A DNA stretch of 23,034 bases, from positions 1-23,034 of the forward strand of contig DYNO01000030.1 in the NCBI GenBank assembly GCA_020721025.1, in the 5' to 3' direction. Position numbers and translations under genes: made by a program. The DNA comes from Thiomargarita sp. Its GTDB lineage: Bacteria > Pseudomonadota > Gammaproteobacteria > Beggiatoales > Beggiatoaceae. Position 1 is the first letter of the stretch; each line of letters opens with the position of its first letter. This document shows positions 17,106 to 23,034 of the stretch, piece by piece. A model generated the notes under the pieces. That model saw nothing but the letters and a program-made list of their open reading frames with translations, was not told the origin of the DNA and did no database searches.

Positions 17106-17594
17106 CTAATTAGAGATGGCTTTACGTTGCCATGCTCCTGATTTTCCACCGCTTTTATTCAGTAGTTGTACTTGATCAATGCACATGCCCCGATCCACTG
17201 CTTTGCACATATCATAAATCGTTAATAGAGCGACTTGTACCGCCATGAGTGCTTCCATTTCGACCCCAGTTTGCCCATGCGTTTCGGCAGTCGCTTGACA
17301 ATACACGGTACTTTGTTCGACGATGACACGAAAGTCGATGTGAATGTGGGTGAGGGCGAGTGGATGACATAGGGGAATGAGATCACTGGTTTTTTTCGCT
17401 GCCATGATACCGGCGAGACGCGCCACTCCCAAGACATCGCCTTTTTTATGTCCACCTACTTGAATGAGTTGCAACGTTTCGGGTTGCATGAAAATAACCC
17501 CTTCTGCGGTTGCGACCCGGTGGGTAGTTTTTTTATCGCCAACATCAACCATGTGAGCTTCACCTGATTGATTAAAATGTGTGAGAGTCGTCAT
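17106..17594 (-). CDS. moaC: cyclic pyranopterin monophosphate synthase MoaC
   Basis: 162 residues, close to E. coli MoaC in length and numbering. With MoaA it converts GTP-derived 3',8-cyclo-7,8-dihydro-GTP to cyclic pyranopterin monophosphate, the first stage of molybdenum cofactor synthesis. Conserved blocks are 'LTHFN..GEAHMVDVGDKKTTHRVA', 'KKTSDLIPLCHPL', 'GVEMEALMAVQVALLTIYDMCKAVDRGM' with the active-site D128 and K131, and 'LLNKSGGKSGAW'. GGAAT a few bases before the ATG is a moderate Shine-Dalgarno. MoaA, MoaD and MoaE are not in the window, so the pathway is split over several loci. The moeA gene follows on the same strand. Confidence 0.97.
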   Translation of the reverse strand: MTTLTHFNQSGEAHMVDVGDKKTTHRVATAEGVIFMQPETLQLIQVGGHKKGDVLGVARLAGIMAAKKTSDLIPLCHPLALTHIHIDFRVIVEQSTVYCQATAETHGQTGVEMEALMAVQVALLTIYDMCKAVDRGMCIDQVQLLNKSGGKSGAWQRKAISN

Positions 17595-17699
17595 AGAAAC
17601 ATTCCAATGATTTTAGGAGTTATGCAGTTCAAAATGTAATTTAGATTTGATTGAATCAATGAGTGTCTTTGGAATACGAGTTTAAATTTGTACTCCAAC

Positions 17700-18458
17700 T
17701 TAAAGCCGTACCTCGACTCCTTGCTCTGCCATTTTTTGCTTGGCTTGGGCGACGGTGAATTCTCCAAAATGAAAAATACTCGCGGCTAACACGGCATCTG
17801 CCCTGCCTTCAATCACGCCATCAACCAGATGTTGTAAATTTCCTACACCGCCTGAAGCAATCACGGGCACGGAAACCGCGTCACTGATGGCTCGCGTGAG
17901 TTTTAAGTCGAAGCCATTGCGAGTGCCGTCACGATCCATGCTGGTGAGTAAAATTTCGCCCGCGCCGTAAGCGACCATTTTTTTTGCCCATGCGATTGCA
18001 TCAATTCCCGTTGGTTTGCGTCCGCCGTGAGTGAATACTTCCCAACCACTGCCTACTTGTTTTGCGTCAATGGCGACGACGATACATTGTGAACCGAAAT
18101 GGGTGGTGGCTTCTTGGACGAATTCTGGGTGAAATACCGCTGCGGTGTTAATGCTGACTTTATCCGCGCCGGCGTTGAGCATCCGTCGAATGTCGCCTAA
18201 TTTGCGAATTCCTCCCCCCACAGTGAGCGGAATAAATACTTGGCTGGCAACGTCTTCCACCACATGCACCATTGTGTCCCGTGCGTCAGAACTGGCGGTG
18301 ATGTCTAAAAAAGTGAGTTCGTCCGCGCCTTGTTCGTCATAACGACGGGCAATTTCCACTGGGTCTCCCGCATCGCGGATGTTGATGAAATTCACGCCCT
18401 TGACCACGCGCCCAGCATCGACATCTAAACAGGGAATAATTCGTTTGGCTAATCCCAT
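17700..18458 (-). CDS. hisF: imidazole glycerol phosphate synthase, cyclase subunit HisF
   Basis: 252 residues from the ATG at 18458. HisF, a TIM barrel, closes the imidazole ring using ammonia from HisH and yields IGP plus AICAR in histidine synthesis. The N-terminus 'GLAKRIIPCLDVDAGRVVKGVNF' is the family hallmark, with catalytic Asp12. Other motifs are 'DITAS', 'PLTVGGGIR', 'ADKVSINTAAV', 'CIVVAIDAK', 'LLTSMDRDGT' and 'IASGGVGN'. A Shine-Dalgarno 4 bases ahead and the family start both support 18458 over upstream ATGs at 18473 and 18572. The other his genes (hisH, hisA, hisI) that usually adjoin hisF are absent: ompA-like gene upstream, moaC downstream. Confidence 0.96.
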   Translation of the reverse strand: MGLAKRIIPCLDVDAGRVVKGVNFINIRDAGDPVEIARRYDEQGADELTFLDITASSDARDTMVHVVEDVASQVFIPLTVGGGIRKLGDIRRMLNAGADKVSINTAAVFHPEFVQEATTHFGSQCIVVAIDAKQVGSGWEVFTHGGRKPTGIDAIAWAKKMVAYGAGEILLTSMDRDGTRNGFDLKLTRAISDAVSVPVIASGGVGNLQHLVDGVIEGRADAVLAASIFHFGEFTVAQAKQKMAEQGVEVRL

Positions 18459-18462
18459 AAAA

Positions 18463-18468
18463 TCCTCT
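18463..18468 (-). promoter_or_regulatory. Shine-Dalgarno deciding the hisF start
   Basis: AGAGGA on the minus strand, 4 bases before the ATG at 18458. The upstream in-frame ATGs lack such a site, so it fixes the start at the residue expected from the HisF family. Confidence 0.75.
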
Positions 18469-18594
18469 GACATAAAAAATGCGATGCTCCTCGCGAGACA
18501 CTGCACCTTTGAAAATACCAAAAAATACAACTTGTCGAAAAATAACCTAAGATTCAGTAAATTATCTTGCAAAACTGGGTTCTGAGTTATTTTG

Positions 18595-18631
18595 ATGATG
18601 ACGAAACTGGTTGCCCCGGCTCCGTCATCAT
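18595..18631 (-). terminator. hairpin after the OmpA-like gene
   Basis: ATGATGACG (18595-18603) pairs perfectly with CGTCATCAT (18623-18631) around a GC-rich 19-base loop. It begins 26 bases beyond the stop of the OmpA-like gene, as expected of its terminator. No proper T run follows on the minus strand, so Rho-independent action is uncertain; it may stabilise the transcript end instead. Confidence 0.45.
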
Positions 18632-18657
18632 TCAGTTTTCAGCTTGCTAAGATGAAT

Positions 18658-19734
18658 TTATTTCTTCTTCTTAGTTGCTTTCTTTGTAGTTGCTTTTTTA
18701 GCAGCAGGTTTCTTCGCAGCAGGTTTCTTCGCCTTTTTCTTCGCAGGTTTGACCATTGGTTCTGGAATGGTTGTAGGTCTTGGAGTCAAACGATTGGTAG
18801 AATTTCTCGCCGCTCCAGAGCAATCTTTGCCTTGACCAATGGTAATTTGAACCCGACGATTCTTCGCACGACCTTCTTTGGTGGTGTTATCGTCCACAGG
18901 TTCAACTTCACCCCGACCTTCGCTGAAGACCTTGGCGGCGGGAACTCCACTGCTTACGAGGAAGTCAGCCACGGTGTTGGCACGTTTTTCAGACAAGGTT
19001 TGATTGTATGCGTCTGTACCAACGCTATCGGTGTGACCGATCACAATGATACTCTCGATACTTGGCAAGCTCTTCATGATTCTTGCTGCCAATGCGGCGA
19101 CCGTGTCTTGACCTTGTGGAGTCAAATCGAACTTGTTAAAGCCGAAGGTGACATCGCTGCTGAGAATGAAGTCACAACCCTTAGTGACGTATTCGCAACC
19201 ATTTTCATCCACAGCTGCACCGCTAGGTGTGCCTGGGCAGAGGTCACGATAATCAGGTACACCATCACCATCACTATCCAACGGACATCCATCACTATCC
19301 ACACCTTTGGAAATTTCCAGCGGGGTGTTGTTAGGACATTTATCGCGGTAGTCAGGAACACCATCACCATCGGTATCAATAGGGCAACCAGTCTTGGTAC
19401 CAAAATCACCCGGATGATCTTTATCGCCATAGACACCCTTTGAAATTTCTTCAGGCGTATTGTCTGGGCAATTATCTATATCGTCAGGCACACCGTCACC
19501 GTCCCGATCACCCGCAGAATCGCCGCAATTATCAAACGGTTTGCGAGGGTCATTTGGTGTTGTCGGTGTTTTGACACATTCCTTATCACGAGTCGTTAAG
19601 ACCGCTTTTCTTTCCGAATCAATTAAATAATTGGTAGGCTTATCTTCGGCTGCCATCGCAGAAAAAGATGCTGCGGAGAGCAGAGTCCCGGTGATCAGCC
19701 CTATTAAAATTTTCCGACTAGAGTTTTCAAGCAT
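18658..19734 (-). CDS. OmpA-family protein with TSP3 repeats and Lys/Ala-rich tail
   Basis: 358 residues. A Sec signal peptide (about 1-29, ending 'FSAMAA') is followed by a segment containing 'ECVKT' seen in gammaproteobacterial OmpA-like proteins. Three thrombospondin type-3 repeats (about 76-170), each of the form D.DGDGVPD..D.CP, should bind calcium. No beta-barrel is present. The OmpA peptidoglycan-binding domain (about 187-300) has 'GHTDSVGTDAYNQTLSEKRA' with the diaminopimelate-binding D236 and R251, and 'GRAKNRRVQI'. Residues about 331-358 are almost only Lys, Ala, Pro and Thr, an unusual tail for this family. A strong Shine-Dalgarno (AGGAAGG at 19740-19746) supports the start. Likely tethers the outer membrane or surface to peptidoglycan. 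Length and lack of barrel distinguish it from classical OmpA. Confidence 0.92.
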   Translation of the reverse strand: MLENSSRKILIGLITGTLLSAASFSAMAAEDKPTNYLIDSERKAVLTTRDKECVKTPTTPNDPRKPFDNCGDSAGDRDGDGVPDDIDNCPDNTPEEISKGVYGDKDHPGDFGTKTGCPIDTDGDGVPDYRDKCPNNTPLEISKGVDSDGCPLDSDGDGVPDYRDLCPGTPSGAAVDENGCEYVTKGCDFILSSDVTFGFNKFDLTPQGQDTVAALAARIMKSLPSIESIIVIGHTDSVGTDAYNQTLSEKRANTVADFLVSSGVPAAKVFSEGRGEVEPVDDNTTKEGRAKNRRVQITIGQGKDCSGAARNSTNRLTPRPTTIPEPMVKPAKKKAKKPAAKKPAAKKATTKKATKKKK

Positions 19735-20005
19735 GAGTACCTTCCTTCTAATTTTAAAATGACAAAACTAAAAATTGAATAAAGCCGGCGATAAGCCACA
19801 GCATTATGCGAAATCAAGTTGCGGAGTTTGTCATCAATATTCAAAGTAACATTGAGACAGACGGACAGCCGATCATTTTTTCTAAAAAATAGTAACTTCA
19901 TTAATATTCATTCACTGCCCCCTAAAAACCAATAGGGTTAATTTACTCATACACAACGAGATGTGACAGCTATCAACCATACGCCAATTGAATTCTTGTC
20001 CTCGT

Positions 20006-20145
20006 TATTTTGCACAGTGTATCAATTTAGCCACACTTTAGACAACAGGCAATGAATCTATTATATCAAAATGCTTGATTAAGCACGACAGTTATGATTG
20101 CGTATTCGTAAGTATGCCTCGACGCTACACGCACTGTGCATAATA
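20006..20145. repeat. 140-bp inverted-repeat structure with central hairpin
   Basis: The left end 20006-20019 and the reverse complement of the right end 20132-20145 match at 13 of 14 bases around the core TGCACAGTG. Near the centre lies another hairpin, TGCTT-gatt-AAGCA (20072-20085). The arrangement could be a miniature mobile element, a structured RNA or paired protein-binding sites. Confidence 0.4.
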
Positions 20146-20510
20146 CAACATGTGGAATTTTAACAACAACTCTCTAAAGAGTCTAGGCTTTAGTTCAAGA
20201 TTGTGGCTAAACTATGGTTTTTACTTGTGGTATAAAGTACACACTTTTTTATATGTAGTATCTCAATCCGAGCTTATTCGCAGCATTCTTTATAGAGTTT
20301 ATGTCTCAATTATAACTAAATTTAACCATCTCACTGCAAACTTCTCAATATTTGTGTGACAGATTTTTATTACGCCTATGGCTGATATTAGAAATTGTGA
20401 CGAAATCGCATTCAAGTTGCTCACATATCATATTGATTAAGAATATTTTCTAGACATGATGGCAAAATAAAGGCTCAATTTTATGAGCAACCAGTGATAA
20501 AAATAAACCA

Positions 20511-20646
20511 ATGATGAATCAAACGTGGCAAAATTACAACACTGTTGAGTGACTGTCGTCTGAATCACACTTTTTACCATTGTGTCTCATCGACATTGCA
20601 ATGATATCGCTTCGGTGAATTTATGATTCAGACAACGATTCATCAT
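20511..20646. repeat. nested inverted repeats (possible structured RNA or element)
   Basis: The outer arms ATGATGAATC (20511-20520) and GATTCATCAT (20637-20646) are perfect 10-bp complements. Inside them GTCTGAATCA (20558-20567) and TGATTCAGAC (20624-20633) form a second perfect 10-bp stem. The inner loop holds a further CATTG/CAATG pairing. Two independent 10-bp complements in 136 bases of non-coding DNA are unlikely to be chance, but the arms are separated and could be remnants of a small mobile element. Confidence 0.45.
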
Positions 20647-20763
20647 CTCACCACAGAGTTCATGATCAATTTTAAGATGATATTACCAAATCGGGAGTGG
20701 TCAATTAAATCAATCAATTACCATGTTAACAAATCCCGACTTGTGGAACACAGTTTAAAAACT

Positions 20764-21048
20764 TCAATTGGCTTCGACCGAATAAGGCAGACCTTGTAAC
20801 AAGGGAATCAAGCCGCCTTCGATATCCAGTTCCACCAGATCATCGTATCCACCTACATGACGTTCACCAATAAAAATTTGTGGTACAGTACGCCGTCCGG
20901 TGATGCGGGTCATTTCCTGTATCCGTTCTGGATTATTATCGACAAAAATTTTCTCGATGGTGTCAACGCCGCGTTGTTTCAACAAATTTTCGGCGCGCAT
21001 ACAATAAGGGCAAATATGGGTACTGTACATCCGGATTTGAGTGTGCAT
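20764..21048 (-). CDS. grxC: glutaredoxin 3
   Basis: 94 residues. A small glutathione-dependent thiol-disulfide oxidoreductase of the cytosol. The dithiol active site is C13-P-Y-C16 in 'YSTHICPYCMRAENLLKQRGV', followed by the glutathione-binding elements 'TVPQIFIGERHVGGYDDLVEL' with the conserved cis-Pro and GG. It is about ten residues longer than E. coli GrxC because of a short C-terminal extension. A very strong Shine-Dalgarno (AGGAGG at 21053-21058) lies 4 bases before the ATG. It is divergent from leuC, with 264 bases between the two start codons. Confidence 0.95.
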   Translation of the reverse strand: MHTQIRMYSTHICPYCMRAENLLKQRGVDTIEKIFVDNNPERIQEMTRITGRRTVPQIFIGERHVGGYDDLVELDIEGGLIPLLQGLPYSVEAN

Positions 21049-21234
21049 CGTTCCTCCTAAAACGCAGTGGTTAAAAAAGTTGTCATGTCGAGAATATTAT
21101 AGAAATCAGCAGTCAATCGCAAGAGAGAATTGACAAATTTCGCGCTCTTTTGAATAATTTCAAGAGATTGCAGATTCAACCACCTTCGATCATTTGGATA
21201 TAGCTGAGGAACTATAAAAATAAAAAGCTCATCT

Positions 21235-21267
21235 AAACCTGTCAGGTTTCTGAAACCTGATAGGTTT
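21235..21267. repeat. tandem 15-bp palindromes upstream of leuC
   Basis: AAACCTGTCAGGTTT is a perfect odd palindrome, followed after three bases (CTG) by AAACCTGATAGGTTT, a second palindrome differing at one position. The 33-base whole is itself nearly self-complementary, so it can fold as one long or two short hairpins. It sits in the grxC-leuC divergent region, 45 bases before the leuC ATG. It looks like a dispersed intergenic repeat or a paired operator. Confidence 0.65.
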
Positions 21268-21312
21268 GACTAATATGTATTGTTAAACAAAATACTTTCT
21301 AGGGATTTACGC

Positions 21313-22734
21313 ATGTCTGCCAAAACGCTTTATGATAAATTATGGGATGCCCACGTTGTTCATGTTGATGACAATGGTGCCGCGCTACTTTACATTGATA
21401 GACAACTGGTGCATGAAGTGACTTCGCCGCAAGCCTTTGAAGGACTTCGCCTGACCGGACGTCAACCTTGGCGCGTGACCGCGAATTTAGCCGTGCCAGA
21501 TCATAATGTGCCTACGGTAAAAACGGATCGCATCGGTGGCGTGGCTGCCATCGCGGATCCGATATCTCGGTTACAAGTGGCAACGTTGGATCAAAACTGT
21601 CAAGATTTCGGCATCACGGAATTCACCATCAACGATATTCGTCAAGGCATTGTTCATGTGATTGGACCAGAACAAGGCGCGATTTTGCCCGGTATGACCG
21701 TCGTCTGTGGTGATTCGCATACTTCGACGCATGGCGCGCTGGGAGCGTTGGCTTTTGGCATTGGCACATCGGAAGTCGAACATGTTTTAGCCACACAATG
21801 TCTCGTGCAGAAAAAATCTAAAAATATGTTGATCAGCGTCGATGGAAAATTAAACCAAGGTGTGACCGCGAAAGACATCATTCTCGCCATCATTGGCAAA
21901 ATTGGCACGGCGGGCGGTACTGGCTATGCGATTGAATTTGGTGGAGAAACGATTCGAGAACTTTCCGTTGAAGGTCGTATGACGGTGTGCAACATGGCAA
22001 TTGAAGCCGGAGCGCGGGCGGGCATGATTGCAGCCGATGAAAAAACCATTGAATATGTCAAAGGTCGTCCGTATTCCCCCAAGCCGGAACAGTGGGAACA
22101 AGCGGTCGCGGTGTGGCAAGATTTGCATTCTGACGCAGGGGCGCATTTTGATGAAATCATTCACATTGATGCCAGCACGTTGCAACCTCAAGTATCATGG
22201 GGCACTTCGCCAGAATTGGTACTCGCTGTCGATGGCAAGATTCCCAATCCAGAGGATGAAAAAGACGCAGTGAAAGCGGAAGGGATTCGCAATGCGTTAA
22301 AATACATGGGTTTAAATCCCGGTACGCCGATCACGGAAATCGTGTTGGATAAAGTATTTATTGGCTCCTGCACTAACTCGCGGATTGAAGATTTACGCGC
22401 CGCCGCCGCTGTGGTCAAGGGCAAAAAAATCGCTGCATCGCTCAAATTGGCTCTTGTAGTGCCGGGGTCGGGTTTGATTAAGCAACAAGCCGAACAAGAA
22501 GGTTTAGACCAAATTTTCACCGATGCGGGCTTTGAATGGCGGGAACCAGGATGTTCGATGTGTTTGGCAATGAACGCAGATCGGCTAGAAGACGGCGAAC
22601 GTTGTGCCTCGACTTCCAATCGCAATTTTGAAGGCAGACAGGGCAAGGGGGGACGCACGCACTTGGTCAGTCCGATTATGGCAGCGGCGGCGGCAATTGC
22701 CGGGCATTTTGTCGATGTGCGAGACGTGATGTAA
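21313..22734 (+). CDS. leuC: 3-isopropylmalate dehydratase, large subunit
   Basis: 473 residues from the ATG at 21313, which has AGGGA eight bases upstream and matches the family N-terminus 'SAKTLYDKLWDAHVV'; an in-frame TTG at 21280 is rejected. LeuC with LeuD isomerises 2-isopropylmalate to 3-isopropylmalate in leucine synthesis via a 4Fe-4S cluster. The cluster ligands are C353 in 'GSCTNSRIEDLR', and C414 and C417 in 'PGCSMCLAMN'. Other aconitase-family blocks are 'VPDHNVPT', 'GDSHTSTHGALGALAFGIGTSEVEHVLATQ' and 'STSNRNFEGRQGKGGRTHLVSP'. Only plus-strand gene in the window. leuD, which usually follows directly, is not in the 300 bases downstream; a minus-strand gene enters there instead, so leuC is separated from its partner. 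Confidence 0.97.
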   Translation: MSAKTLYDKLWDAHVVHVDDNGAALLYIDRQLVHEVTSPQAFEGLRLTGRQPWRVTANLAVPDHNVPTVKTDRIGGVAAIADPISRLQVATLDQNCQDFGITEFTINDIRQGIVHVIGPEQGAILPGMTVVCGDSHTSTHGALGALAFGIGTSEVEHVLATQCLVQKKSKNMLISVDGKLNQGVTAKDIILAIIGKIGTAGGTGYAIEFGGETIRELSVEGRMTVCNMAIEAGARAGMIAADEKTIEYVKGRPYSPKPEQWEQAVAVWQDLHSDAGAHFDEIIHIDASTLQPQVSWGTSPELVLAVDGKIPNPEDEKDAVKAEGIRNALKYMGLNPGTPITEIVLDKVFIGSCTNSRIEDLRAAAAVVKGKKIAASLKLALVVPGSGLIKQQAEQEGLDQIFTDAGFEWREPGCSMCLAMNADRLEDGERCASTSNRNFEGRQGKGGRTHLVSPIMAAAAAIAGHFVDVRDVM

Positions 22735-22894
22735 TTGAATGCTCTGTTGTCTGAACTGTAATTGGCATAGTTTTCATCACAATCATTTATGCAAATCTGG
22801 TGAATTATGAAAATTACGGTTCAGAGAGAGCTTTGCACGAGTCAGCCATAATCGTACAAATTGGGTTTTAAATGCACAGACGTACAGAAAAATA

Positions 22895-23034
22895 TTAGCT
22901 TGGGTGTTTTATTTTCCCTAAAAATTCGCTTGGTGTGACAATTTTTACTTTTCCAAAAGGATTAAGCACCAATAAATCTTTATCTGTTACATTTCTGCTG
23001 AACCCGGTTGAACATTGCTGATCTACCGTCCCAA
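22895..23034 (-). CDS. PIN-domain toxin-like protein, C-terminal fragment
   Basis: The last 46 codons of a gene whose 5' part lies beyond the right edge. The end reads 'TDKDLLVLNPFGKVKIVTPSEFLGKI', the typical final strand and helix of the PIN-family putative toxins (VapC-like RNases, COG1569 type), whose usual text is 'VTGDKDLL.L..F..I.I..P.EFL' with D of 'DKD' a metal ligand. The residues before it ('CSTGFSRNV') do not read like the usual '.AD.IVTG', so the gene may be degenerate or frameshifted near the edge. In type II systems a small antitoxin gene would lie just beyond the window, upstream of it. Confidence 0.6.
   Translation of the reverse strand, partial: GTVDQQCSTGFSRNVTDKDLLVLNPFGKVKIVTPSEFLGKIKHPS

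Larger units (their letters stand above)
19735..20763. other. 1-kb gene-free, AT-rich region with palindromes
   Basis: No convincing gene on either strand; the short open frames have poor composition and no ribosome binding sites. The part next to 19735 must hold the promoter and leader of the OmpA-like gene. The region contains an inverted repeat spanning 20006-20145 with a central hairpin, small hairpins such as GCTCA/TGAGC (20473-20488), and nested inverted repeats at 20511-20646. The latter two larger structures are listed separately. An unannotated small RNA is possible. Confidence 0.6.

Noticed and set aside
18459..18572. Longer HisF start
   Set aside because: The extra residues are not in the HisF family and the Shine-Dalgarno is placed for the ATG at 18458.
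19240..19520. Repetitive DNA that might suggest a CRISPR or other array
   Set aside because: The periodicity comes from in-frame thrombospondin type-3 repeats in the OmpA-like protein.
19704..19901. Minus-strand open frame overlapping the start of the OmpA-like gene
   Set aside because: Overlaps a gene with a strong ribosome site and has no domain; it lies mainly in the leader region.
20150..20359. Plus-strand open frame of 69 codons in the 1-kb spacer
   Set aside because: Low-complexity, AT-driven composition, no Shine-Dalgarno and no recognisable family.
21280..21312. Upstream TTG start of leuC
   Set aside because: The ATG at 21313 has a better ribosome site and matches the family N-terminus.

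Overview
The window looks like a chromosomal segment of a Gram-negative gammaproteobacterium of moderately low GC. The gene set (LPS heptosyltransferase, OmpA-type peptidoglycan-binding protein, lipoprotein with Ig-like repeats, cache-type sensor kinase) and the many short palindromic intergenic repeats would fit a Thiotrichales/Beggiatoa-like lineage. That placement is inference from style and gene content; there is no rRNA or tRNA to confirm it. Almost every gene is on the minus strand; the exception is leuC.

Left edge to 8.2 kb: the first codons of a TnpB-family (IS200/IS605) protein leave the window on the left. Next comes a very large (1248 aa) lipoprotein made of group-1 bacterial Ig-like domains with an acidic Asp/Asn/Gly loop region near its C-terminus. 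Upstream of it (reading along the minus strand) is a compact signalling operon: a dCache-HAMP histidine kinase, a single-domain response regulator abutting it with no gap, and a receiver-histidine kinase hybrid overlapping the regulator. The three could form a phosphorelay.

8.3 to 12.9 kb: envelope-related genes. There is a membrane-anchored protein of unknown function, a WaaC-type heptosyltransferase, a small TerB-like protein, and a 482-residue protein that appears to join a sugar nucleotidyltransferase, a left-handed beta-helix and a polyprenyl-phosphate sugar-phosphate transferase-like domain. The signature residues of both enzymatic parts are missing, and this is the most unusual protein here. 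A 176-bp inverted-repeat element resembling a MITE sits just upstream of it.

12.9 to 18.5 kb: housekeeping metabolism, comprising O-acetylhomoserine sulfhydrylase (metY), formamidopyrimidine-DNA glycosylase (mutM), a small heavy-metal-associated domain protein, moeA and moaC (molybdenum cofactor synthesis) and hisF. Several annotated starts are internal to longer open frames and were chosen from family N-termini and Shine-Dalgarno sites.

18.6 to 23.0 kb: an OmpA-family protein with thrombospondin type-3 calcium-binding repeats and an unusual Lys/Ala-rich tail, a 1-kb gene-free stretch with two large inverted-repeat structures, glutaredoxin 3, then leuC on the plus strand preceded by a tandem palindrome. 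The C-terminus of what looks like a PIN-domain toxin enters from the right edge. I did not find a complete new defence or mobile system. The best leads are the degenerate fusion protein, the MITE-like element, the structured 1-kb spacer and a motif shared upstream of waaC and moaC.
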